From assembly GCA_013203065.1 (NCBI GenBank), contig JABMQV010000085.1, positions 1 through 12,647 on the forward strand: 12,647 nt of DNA. Reading direction: 5' to 3'. The position numbers and the translations under genes were made by a program. Positions 6,201 through 12,647 of the stretch are shown in pieces. Source of the DNA: Desulfobacteraceae bacterium (GTDB lineage: Bacteria; Desulfobacterota; DSM-4660; Desulfatiglandales; Desulfatiglandaceae). Position 1 is the first letter of the stretch. The number at the start of each line of letters is the position of its first letter. The notes beneath the pieces were generated by a model. That model made no database searches. It was not told where the DNA came from and worked only from the letters and a program-made list of their open reading frames with translations.

Positions 6201-7721
6201 ATGAAGCAATCTCATATGAAAAAAGCCTCTAGAATAAGGTGCTTCCCCTTGTTTGTGTTGTTCCTCCTCTTGTTATCCACCCCGGCCGCTGCCGGAGAGA
6301 CGGTGACCATTGTCTATCAAAATGACCTTCACGGATGGATCTTTCCCTCCTCCACTCGGGTGGGCATGGACGGGATGGCCCGGATCCTTAAGCCGTTGTT
6401 CCAAAGAGAACCCAGTTCTTTTTATGCCGTCTCTGGTGACCTTTTTACCGGACCCTTTCTGCCACAAAAGATGAAGGGCATGGCGGAGTTATCCATTTGG
6501 AATCATTTTTTTAAACAGTTGGACGGTCAAGGGTTTGGAAGAAGGATTCTCCTTTCAGCGGGGAATCACGAATTCGACTATGGGGTCCCGGACCCGAGTT
6601 CTTTTTCTTCAGGGCTCCTCTGTGCCAACCTTGTCACCCGGGATAACCAACCCTATTATGTTGCCTCCAGGACCGTACAGACCCAAGAGGGATTAAAGGT
6701 GGGTTTTGTGGGCCTGATTACGGAAAAGAGACCACGTCTCCTCCGGACCCTTTCAGGGAAGAAGCTGAAGGTGATCCCCAAACTAACTGCAATAAGACGC
6801 CTCCTGCCGAAAATGGGGAAACTGGACCTCACCATCCTTTTGATCCACGACAACTTGTCCAACATCATCCAACTGGCATACAATTTGCCATCCCAGCTGG
6901 GTGTGGATATGATCCTGTCCGGGCATAACCATGTCGTCCTTGAACAACCCCTGTCAGTAAATGGTATCCATATCTTCCAGGCGGGGGCCATGAATAAATT
7001 TTACGGCCAGGTGGATCTCCTTGTGGGTGGGGGCAGGATATTATCTCTTGAAAACCGGATCAAAGCCCTGACGCCCACCCCTTTGGAACACGCAGCCATG
7101 CGGGTAAAGGAAAAAGTAGATCAAATGAATGGTAAGACCGTGGCTATTCTAAAGCAGTCCCTGCTGGGTGTCTACTTACGTAATCAGGAAAACAGCCTTG
7201 GCGATTTTGTTACCGATGCCTTCAGATGGGCAACCAAGACCGATTTGGCCATGACCAACAACGGTTCCCTGAGGATGGATTGCCAGGTCTATCCCGATGA
7301 ATCCTTTGAGCTAAGAGAAGGTCATTTGAGGAGCATTTCCCCCTTCCAGAACCACCTGGTCGTGGGGAGATTGACGGGGGCACAGATCACCAAGATCCTG
7401 GAAGGTGATGCCGTGGATTTTTATAATCAGGTCTCCGGTCTCACTTACAAGATGGATCTCCGGCGACCAGAGGGCAAACGAGTGGTTGAGGCCAAGGTCG
7501 GGGGTGTCCCCATCTCCCCGGATCGGATCTATACCCTCACCCATAATTCTTATTGCACCCTTCCCGAAAACATGGAAAGATATCTCCACTTGGAACCCGG
7601 TTCAGTTCGATGGAAAAAAACAGATCTATTGGACTATAAGGTGTTGATAGACTACGCCCGCCACCTGGGAGTCATAGATTATCCGAGCCAGGGGCAGAAT
7701 AGAATCGTAATCGTGAAATAG
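6201..7721 (+). CDS. Exported 5'-nucleotidase/metallophosphoesterase (UshA-like)
   Basis: A 506-residue protein of the UshA/CD73-type 5'-nucleotidase family, which dephosphorylates nucleotides or related phosphomonoesters outside the cytoplasm. The signal peptide is clear: basic start (KKASRIR), hydrophobic core FPLFVLFLLLL, and AAA|GE cleavage near residue 31. The calcineurin-like domain (about 34-280) has all metal motifs: NDLH (D42, H44), SGD (D80), GNHE (122-124), H216 and GHNH (H242, H244). The 5_nucleotid_C domain follows (about 315-475), with NSLGDFVTDAFRW and NNGSLR, the latter replacing the more usual NGGxR. Two starts are possible, ATG at 6201 and ATG at 6216; neither has a strong ribosome binding site and both leave an intact signal peptide. 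It lies 24 bp after the Cys-rich gene. Substrate cannot be fixed from sequence. Confidence 0.9.
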   Translation: MKQSHMKKASRIRCFPLFVLFLLLLSTPAAAGETVTIVYQNDLHGWIFPSSTRVGMDGMARILKPLFQREPSSFYAVSGDLFTGPFLPQKMKGMAELSIWNHFFKQLDGQGFGRRILLSAGNHEFDYGVPDPSSFSSGLLCANLVTRDNQPYYVASRTVQTQEGLKVGFVGLITEKRPRLLRTLSGKKLKVIPKLTAIRRLLPKMGKLDLTILLIHDNLSNIIQLAYNLPSQLGVDMILSGHNHVVLEQPLSVNGIHIFQAGAMNKFYGQVDLLVGGGRILSLENRIKALTPTPLEHAAMRVKEKVDQMNGKTVAILKQSLLGVYLRNQENSLGDFVTDAFRWATKTDLAMTNNGSLRMDCQVYPDESFELREGHLRSISPFQNHLVVGRLTGAQITKILEGDAVDFYNQVSGLTYKMDLRRPEGKRVVEAKVGGVPISPDRIYTLTHNSYCTLPENMERYLHLEPGSVRWKKTDLLDYKVLIDYARHLGVIDYPSQGQNRIVIVK

Positions 7722-7762
7722 ACCGGAAGTTTCATCCGCTTCCAAGCCAAGCCGTCCGGTTT
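7720..7762 (+). terminator. Weak candidate terminator or processing hairpin after the nucleotidase gene
   Basis: Bases 7720-7727 (AGACCGGA) pair with 7755-7762 (TCCGGTTT) with one G-T wobble, enclosing 27 nt. An alternative inner hairpin, GGAAG (7725-7729) with CTTCC (7739-7743), competes with it. Only three Ts follow, so intrinsic termination would be inefficient. It occupies the 89-bp gap before the GAF gene, where nothing else but a ribosome binding site is visible. Confidence 0.3.
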
Positions 7763-7796
7763 CAGGTGTTGTAAACAGTTGCGAGAAATGGGATGA

Positions 7797-7804
7797 AAGG
7801 AGGA
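7797..7804 (+). promoter_or_regulatory. Ribosome binding site that fixes the GAF gene start at 7811
   Basis: AAAGGAGG ends 6 nt before the ATG at 7811. The ATG at 7793 lies upstream of this site and would have none of its own, so the internal ATG is the better start. Confidence 0.75.
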
Positions 7805-7810
7805 AGACGC

Positions 7811-8347
7811 ATGGAACAGGATATCCTAGATACCTATTTCTACGCCCTTGTCAGGGTGATTGATGATGTCTATCAGGATGAAGATCTCCAAAATGTCCTC
7901 TATTTCATCGTTTCCCTCGCCACAGACCTCACCGGGGCCAAAGGGAGCACCATCAGGGTGCTTGAACATGGCAGTTTTGATCTCCAGTTGATCTCCAGCT
8001 ATGGCCTGAGTAAGGCATACCTGGACTCAGGGGCCATAGACCATGGCAGGAGCATCACCGAGATCATGCAGGGCGATACCATAATTATTAATGACTTTGA
8101 GAACGATTCTCGAATCCAGGACCTTGAGGCCGCCAAGAAGGAAGGGGTATCATCGGTCATAGGTATCCCCTTTACAGTGAACGAGACCACCTACAGTATT
8201 CTGAGGGTCTATTTTTCCTCCCAGAAGGTCCCGACACAGGAGGAGATGGAGGTCCTGTACAGCCTTGGCAAGTTGAGCTGCCTGGCCATTGACCGTGCGG
8301 TTATGGGTGAATCCCGGGAGGGCGAGCCCGGGAATAAGAAGAGCTGA
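7811..8347 (+). CDS. GAF-domain protein
   Basis: A 178-residue cytoplasmic protein consisting almost entirely of one GAF domain (about residues 22-165), a fold that binds small ligands, cyclic nucleotides, haem or redox centres in signalling proteins. Typical features are the N-terminal helix (DLQNVLYFIVSLATDLTGAKGSTIRVL), the central QLISSYGLS strand, the SITEIMQGDTIIINDFENDSR segment and the closing VSSVIGIPFTVNETTYSILRVYF strands. No output domain (kinase, GGDEF, HD or helix-turn-helix) is attached, and no conserved Cys ligand cluster is seen. Such stand-alone GAF proteins may act on a partner; none is encoded next to it. The start at 7811 is set by AAAGGAGG at 7797-7804; starting at 7793 would add six residues. 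It ends 21 bp before trmL and in the same frame. Confidence 0.85.
   Translation: MEQDILDTYFYALVRVIDDVYQDEDLQNVLYFIVSLATDLTGAKGSTIRVLEHGSFDLQLISSYGLSKAYLDSGAIDHGRSITEIMQGDTIIINDFENDSRIQDLEAAKKEGVSSVIGIPFTVNETTYSILRVYFSSQKVPTQEEMEVLYSLGKLSCLAIDRAVMGESREGEPGNKKS
8312..8333 (+). repeat. 7-bp GC-rich hairpin near the 3' end of the GAF gene
   Basis: TCCCGGG (8312-8318) and CCCGGGA (8327-8333) form a perfect stem with an 8-nt loop, ending 11 nt before the TGA. No T-tract follows. It may stabilise or attenuate the mRNA between the GAF gene and trmL, or be incidental. Confidence 0.45.
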
Positions 8348-8368
8348 ACAGATCGGCTCAACGCTGCC

Positions 8369-8866
8369 ATGATACGACCCATCCCCGGAATCAAACATCG
8401 GACCCTTGATGATCCCCACCTCCATGTGGCCCTCTATCAACCGGAAATTCCCGCAAACACCGGCAATATTGCCCGTCTGTGTGGCGCTGCCGAACTGGCG
8501 CTGCACTTGATCCACCCCCTTGGTTTCGGGGTGGACGACAAACACCTCAAGAGGGCGGGGCTGGACTACTGGCATGAGGTCGATGTCCGGCACCATCCAA
8601 GTTTCGAGGCGTTTTTGGAAGAGATGAATGGAAACGGGGGGCTGGTCGTCTTCAGTCGCCATGCCTCCATGGCCTATACCAAAGCGGAAATAAACCGAGG
8701 CGACTATCTCCTGTTCGGTCAAGAGACCCTGGGACTTCCGCGGCACATCAGAGAAAAATATCCCTGTTTTGCCATCCCCATCTGGGGGAATGTCCGGAGC
8801 CTGAACCTCTCAACTTCTGTGGGGATCGTGGCCTATCATTACCTCCACAAATTGGGAAGGTTCTAA
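8369..8866 (+). CDS. trmL: tRNA (cytidine(34)-2'-O)-methyltransferase, TrmL type (SPOUT family)
   Basis: TrmL uses S-adenosylmethionine to 2'-O-methylate the wobble base 34 of tRNA-Leu isoacceptors. The protein is 165 residues, the normal size for this compact trefoil-knot methyltransferase. The three SPOUT motifs are visible: motif 1 NTGNIARLC (30-38), motif 2 FGQETLGLP (116-124) and motif 3 RSLNLSTSV (143-151). The family blocks LHVALYQPEIPANTGNI and KRAGLDYW are also clear. Motif 2 usually reads GPETRGLP or GSETKGLP; here Gln and Leu occupy two variable positions. The ATG at 8369 gives about 17 residues before the usual family start (LHVALYQPEIP), and it has no good ribosome binding site, so coupling to the GAF gene stop 21 bp upstream is plausible. 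No other start codon lies between that stop and the conserved core. Confidence 0.94.
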   Translation: MIRPIPGIKHRTLDDPHLHVALYQPEIPANTGNIARLCGAAELALHLIHPLGFGVDDKHLKRAGLDYWHEVDVRHHPSFEAFLEEMNGNGGLVVFSRHASMAYTKAEINRGDYLLFGQETLGLPRHIREKYPCFAIPIWGNVRSLNLSTSVGIVAYHYLHKLGRF

Positions 8867-8897
8867 CGGACCTCTCTCCTCCGTTCCAGATCTTTTC
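8865..8897 (+). terminator. Candidate weak intrinsic terminator after trmL
   Basis: AACGGA (8865-8870, overlapping the trmL stop) pairs with TCCGTT (8880-8885) around a 9-nt pyrimidine-rich loop. A TCTTTTCT stretch follows at 8891-8898. The stem is short and the T-rich stretch is 5 nt away, so efficiency would be low. It could mark the end of the dut-to-trmL unit. The 85-bp gap to uvrA contains no convincing promoter or LexA-like operator. Confidence 0.35.
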
Positions 8898-8934
8898 TCG
8901 TTGTTATGATCCCCGGAAATTTATCAAATGGAAA

Positions 8935-8939
8935 GGGAG
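8935..8939 (+). promoter_or_regulatory. Ribosome binding site of the tandem uvrA
   Basis: GGGAG (within GAAAGGGAG) lies 12 nt before the GTG at 8952. An in-frame TAA at 8940-8942 makes this GTG the first possible start. Confidence 0.5.
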
Positions 8940-8951
8940 TAAACACACAAA

Positions 8952-11900
8952 GTGGCCAACCAGAGCATTCGGATCAAAGGTGCCAGGCAAAACAATCTCA
9001 AGGACCTGAATCTTGAAATCCCCCTGAATCACATCACCGTGATTACGGGGGTAAGCGGATCGGGAAAATCTTCTCTGGCTTTTGATACCCTCTACGCAGA
9101 GGGCCAACGCCGGTACGTGGAAACCTTCTCACCCTATGCCCGCCAGTTCATGGAGCGAATGGACCGGCCCCTCGTGGACAGAATCGAGGGTATCCCACCG
9201 GCCATCGCCATTGATCAGAAGGATCCCGTCCGAACCTCCCGCTCCACTGTGGGCACCATGACCGAAATTACCGATTATGTGAAACTGCTCTATGCCCGGC
9301 TGGGCCAGCTCCACTGCGGCGGCTGCGGCAGACCCGTAATACCCGATAACCCCGAACGTGTGTGGAGTGTCTTGAAGGACCTGCCCGAGGGCTCCAAGGC
9401 AGTGATTACCTTCCCTTTTCCCGTCAACGGGACCCCGACCCGTCAGGTCCTGATCGAATTGGGCCGGATGGGCTTCACCCGCCACCTCTCGGAAGGGCAG
9501 GTCATTCCCTTGGAGAAATGGGATTCCGGCAGCCGGCTTAGTGTGCTGCATGTGGTGATGGACCGCGTGCTCATAAGAAAACGGGCTCGGAACCGCATTG
9601 CGGATTCCCTGGAGCAGGCCTTCGATTTTGGCAGGGGGAAAGCGGATGTGTGGTTCGGTCATGACCAGCATCTATCCTTTAGCAGTTCTCTCGAATGTAC
9701 CCACTGCCACATTACCTATTCAGGGCCCTCGCCCAATCTTTTTTCATTTAACAGCCCCGTGGGCGCGTGTGAGGCCTGCAGAGGCTTTGGCCGAATCATC
9801 GATCTTGATTTAGACCTGGTCATCCCGGACCCTAAGCTCTCAATAGATGAAGGTGCCATCAGACCCTGGGGAGAAAGGTCAAAGCAGCGCATGGAATTCC
9901 GGGATCTCACGGCCTTTTGTAAACGCAGGAAGATACCCACCGACAGACCCTTTCAGGGCCTCACAAAGGCCCAGAAAAGCGCCATTATCGAAGGAACCTC
10001 CAGCTTCTACGGGATCCGGGGGTTTTTCAGGTGGCTGGAGAGAAAGACCTACAAAATGCATGTACGGGTTTTTCTCTCCCGGTATCGCAGCTATAAATTG
10101 TGCCCGGAGTGCAAAGGGACACGATTTAAGAAGGAGGCCTTGCTGTATCGAGTGGGAGGGCTGAATATCGGTGAGGTCTACGGGCTAAGTGTTGCGGAGG
10201 CCCATAGCTTCTTTGAGACGCTGGGAGCCCCAAAAAGGGATGAAGCCACCCAACTGCTGCTGGATGAGGTCCGGTGCCGCCTCACCTACCTCAAGGATGT
10301 TGGTCTGGAGTACCTTACGCTTGACAGACAGTCCCGAACACTATCCGGAGGGGAAGTGCAGCGTGTTGCGCTTGGGTCGGCTCTCGGTTCATCACTGGCA
10401 AACACGCTTTATGTTCTGGATGAGCCAAGCATCGGCCTTCATCCCCGTGACAACCATCGCCTTACCCGAATCCTTCGGGGACTCAAGGATCGCCAGAACA
10501 CCGTGGTTGTGGTTGAACACGACCCCGAAATCATCCGTCAAAGCGATTTTGTCCTGGATCTGGGCCCGCGGGCAGGTGTTCAAGGCGGGCGGGTGATGTA
10601 TTTTGGACCCACTGCAGATATACACGGATCCCTTACCGGTGATTACCTCAAGGGTACGCGAAAAATTCCCCTCCCCAAGAAACGGAGGACCCCCGGCAAG
10701 GGAAAATGGCTGGTCATCAAGGGGGCTTCGGCCCGCAATCTCAAAGCGATTGATGTCCACATCCCCCTCGGACTCTTTGTGTGTCTGACAGGGGTATCGG
10801 GTTCGGGCAAATCTTCCCTGGCCGATGAGATACTTTATAAGGCAATCAAATGGAAAAAAGGGGAACAACAGGGACGCCCCGGGGATCACAAAAGTATCAA
10901 AGGCGCGGAAAAGATAGCCGACGCAGTATTGGTTGACCAGAGGCCCATAGGGCGAAGCCCCAGGGCCAATCCCTTGACCTACACCAAGGGCATGGACCCT
11001 GTCCGCAGTCTCCTGGCCAGGACACCCGAGGCCTGCGAGAAAGGGTTTGGAACCACGCATTTTTCTTTTAACACAAAACCGGGCCGCTGCAGGACCTGCC
11101 GGGGCCAAGGATTTGAAAAAGTGGAGATGCAGTTTCTTTCGGATGTCTTTATCACTTGCCCGGATTGCAGTGGAAAACGTTTTGAAATGGATGTCCTGGG
11201 GGTCAGATATCGGGGCAAAAACATCCATGATATATTCTCCATGACAGTTGACCAGGCCCTGGTCTTTTTTGAGGATCAGCCCAGGATAAAGGCGGCCCTT
11301 GACCCCATGGACAAGGTGGGGCTTGGTTACATCACGCTCGGCCAGCCCATAAATACCCTTTCAGGAGGTGAGGCCCAGCGTCTCAAGCTTTCACGGTATC
11401 TGAAGGGTGATGACCGATCCCCCCGGCTCTTTATCTTTGATGAGCCCACCACGGGTCTCCATTTTCACGATATCCAAAAACTTCTGACCGCTCTCCAGGG
11501 GCTTGTGGCCAAGGGTCACACGGTCCTTGTCATCGAGCACAATATGGAGGTGGTCAAGGTCTCGGACTGGATCATAGACCTGGGTCCTGAAGGCGGGGGT
11601 GGTGGCGGTGAGATCGTGGCCGAGGGCCCGCCTGAGGAGGTGGCAACTCACAGACGATCACACACCGGCCGGTTTTTGAAGATCTATATGGCCGGTCAGG
11701 GCCGGCTTGAAACGAGCCCGCCTTCAAGCCTGACGATCGCTGAACCGCCAGCCCCATCAGCGGAGGTCATTTCTGTAAGAGGGGCAAAGGAACACAACCT
11801 GCGGGATGTGAGCCTCTCCATCCCCCGGAATCAACTGGTGGTGTTTACAGGTGTTTCCGGTTCGGGAAAGTCCAGTTTGGCATTTGATATCCTGTTTGCA

Positions 11901-12647
11901 GAGGGTCAGCGGCGTTATCTGGAAAGCCTTGCGCCCTTTGCCCGGCAATATATAGACGTTCTTGAGCGGCCCGAGGTTGATGTGGTGTCCGGGCTCCCGC
12001 CCACTGTGGCCATCGAACAGCGGGTCAGCCATGCCAGCCGCCGCTCCACCGTGGCCACCCTCACCGAGGTATATCAGTTTTTGAGACTGCTCTTCAGCAA
12101 GGTTGGCATACAACACTGCCCTGGGTGTGAACGCAGGCTCACGGCCCAGGGCCCTGAGGCGGTGATCGGTCAAATTCGTTCCCGTTATCGCAAACAGCGG
12201 GTTACAATCCTTTCACCCAAGGTCTCGGGGCGCAAAGGGTTTCACAAGGATGTCCTGTCCAGGGCCTTTTCAAAGGGTTATAAAAAGGCGCGTATCGATG
12301 GTGTCCTCACACCCCTCAAAAAGGATATGTCGCTGAGCCGTTACCACGAGCACACCATTGCATTGGTGGTGGGCCACCTCCCCGCGAAGGACCTGCCCCG
12401 GGTTGTGTCCACGGCACTGGAAGAAGGCGAGGGGACCCTCCTGGTGCTCACAAGCAAAGGAAACGAAGAGATCTTTAGTCTCTCAGGTCTGTGCCCTGAT
12501 TGCGGGTTGGGTGTTCCATCTCTTGACCCGCGGCTTTTTTCCTTTAACAGTCCTCATGGATTCTGTCCCGGGTGCCAGGGGCTGGGTGTTGTTGAGAATG
12601 AGGGATCAGCCGACCCGGATGTGTGCCCCCGTTGCAACGGCAGCCGA
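8952..12647 (+). CDS. uvrA: Tandem-fused excinuclease ABC subunit UvrA, 3'-truncated by the window edge
   Basis: UvrA scans DNA for bulky lesions and loads UvrB in nucleotide excision repair. The frame opens at GTG 8952 and runs 1232 codons without a stop, against about 940 residues for a normal UvrA. Copy 1 (residues 1-913) is complete: Walker A GVSGSGKSS at 33-41, zinc module Cys 249/252/273/276, ABC signature LSGGE at 464-468, Walker B Asp490-Glu491, second Walker A at 614-622, second zinc module Cys 713/716/736/739, second LSGGE at 803-807, Walker B Asp830-Glu831, and the usual C-terminal SHTGRFLK. A Pro/Ser-rich linker (914-937) leads into copy 2: Walker A at 967-975, a canonical UvrB-interaction-like domain (about 1084-1175) and zinc module Cys 1181/1184/1205/1208. 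By eye the copies share about half their residues over the first 115 positions, so the duplication is old. The same architecture is known from chlamydial UvrA. The stop lies outside the window. Confidence 0.95.
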   Translation, partial: MANQSIRIKGARQNNLKDLNLEIPLNHITVITGVSGSGKSSLAFDTLYAEGQRRYVETFSPYARQFMERMDRPLVDRIEGIPPAIAIDQKDPVRTSRSTVGTMTEITDYVKLLYARLGQLHCGGCGRPVIPDNPERVWSVLKDLPEGSKAVITFPFPVNGTPTRQVLIELGRMGFTRHLSEGQVIPLEKWDSGSRLSVLHVVMDRVLIRKRARNRIADSLEQAFDFGRGKADVWFGHDQHLSFSSSLECTHCHITYSGPSPNLFSFNSPVGACEACRGFGRIIDLDLDLVIPDPKLSIDEGAIRPWGERSKQRMEFRDLTAFCKRRKIPTDRPFQGLTKAQKSAIIEGTSSFYGIRGFFRWLERKTYKMHVRVFLSRYRSYKLCPECKGTRFKKEALLYRVGGLNIGEVYGLSVAEAHSFFETLGAPKRDEATQLLLDEVRCRLTYLKDVGLEYLTLDRQSRTLSGGEVQRVALGSALGSSLANTLYVLDEPSIGLHPRDNHRLTRILRGLKDRQNTVVVVEHDPEIIRQSDFVLDLGPRAGVQGGRVMYFGPTADIHGSLTGDYLKGTRKIPLPKKRRTPGKGKWLVIKGASARNLKAIDVHIPLGLFVCLTGVSGSGKSSLADEILYKAIKWKKGEQQGRPGDHKSIKGAEKIADAVLVDQRPIGRSPRANPLTYTKGMDPVRSLLARTPEACEKGFGTTHFSFNTKPGRCRTCRGQGFEKVEMQFLSDVFITCPDCSGKRFEMDVLGVRYRGKNIHDIFSMTVDQALVFFEDQPRIKAALDPMDKVGLGYITLGQPINTLSGGEAQRLKLSRYLKGDDRSPRLFIFDEPTTGLHFHDIQKLLTALQGLVAKGHTVLVIEHNMEVVKVSDWIIDLGPEGGGGGGEIVAEGPPEEVATHRRSHTGRFLKIYMAGQGRLETSPPSSLTIAEPPAPSAEVISVRGAKEHNLRDVSLSIPRNQLVVFTGVSGSGKSSLAFDILFAEGQRRYLESLAPFARQYIDVLERPEVDVVSGLPPTVAIEQRVSHASRRSTVATLTEVYQFLRLLFSKVGIQHCPGCERRLTAQGPEAVIGQIRSRYRKQRVTILSPKVSGRKGFHKDVLSRAFSKGYKKARIDGVLTPLKKDMSLSRYHEHTIALVVGHLPAKDLPRVVSTALEEGEGTLLVLTSKGNEEIFSLSGLCPDCGLGVPSLDPRLFSFNSPHGFCPGCQGLGVVENEGSADPDVCPRCNGSR

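Noticed and set aside
8345..8347. TGA between the GAF gene and trmL as a selenocysteine codon
   Set aside because: No SECIS-like hairpin is visible just downstream, and neither family is known for selenocysteine at such a position.
8901..8929. TTGTTA-N17-TCAAAT promoter-like pair upstream of uvrA
   Set aside because: Each box matches only 4 of 6 bases, and the implied transcription start falls on the ribosome binding site. No E. coli-type or Bacillus-type LexA box is visible nearby.
9598..10788. Several short + strand frames inside uvrA (for example 9598-9813, 9847-10164, 10189-10596, 10603-10788)
   Set aside because: They are in a different frame from the continuous UvrA translation and lack coherent protein features. 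They do not indicate a frameshift, because the UvrA frame is unbroken here.
10392..11228. Long antisense open frame of 278 codons on the - strand opposite uvrA
   Set aside because: It lies entirely within the UvrA coding frame, whose conserved motifs run through the whole interval. The antisense product shows no recognisable domain and is a codon-bias shadow.

Overview
The window is a gene-dense bacterial chromosomal segment with every recognisable gene on the + strand. No mobile element, tRNA, rRNA or CRISPR array is visible. The order truB-rpsO-pnp-M16 peptidase-dut is typical of the translation/RNA-decay operon that follows nusA-infB-rbfA in Desulfobacterota (the former sulfate-reducing and syntrophic Deltaproteobacteria). 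Protein sequence style, moderately high GC and mixed ATG/GTG/TTG starts fit that group. The lineage is an inference from gene order and protein character, not from a marker search.

Left part (1-4634): the 3' portion of truB (tRNA pseudouridine-55 synthase), rpsO (ribosomal protein S15), pnp (polynucleotide phosphorylase) and an M16 zinc peptidase whose ATG lies inside the end of pnp. These genes join tRNA/ribosome maturation with RNA turnover. The 109-bp rpsO-pnp gap is the one place here where separate transcription or mRNA processing of pnp would be expected.

Middle part (4732-8866): dut (dUTPase), a YycJ/WalJ-type metallo-beta-lactamase-fold hydrolase, a 67-residue protein with 11 cysteines, an exported 5'-nucleotidase/metallophosphoesterase, a GAF-domain protein and a TrmL-type tRNA 2'-O-methyltransferase. 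Gaps are 8-97 bp, so this is probably one or two transcription units. The theme is nucleotide handling and RNA modification. The small Cys-rich protein is the gene I cannot assign.

Right part (8952 to the end): one uninterrupted reading frame of at least 1232 codons, still open at the window edge. It encodes a complete UvrA (two ABC ATPase modules, both zinc modules), a short Pro/Ser-rich linker, and then the start of a second UvrA with its own Walker A, UvrB-interaction-like domain and zinc module. This is a tandem-fused UvrA, a known but uncommon architecture (chlamydial UvrA is the example I recall). The two halves are clearly non-identical: the first half has lost the usual UvrB-domain signature residues, and the second half lacks about 90 residues after its zinc module. 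I consider this the most interesting object in the window. The rest is largely conserved housekeeping sequence and I found no convincing sign of an undescribed system.
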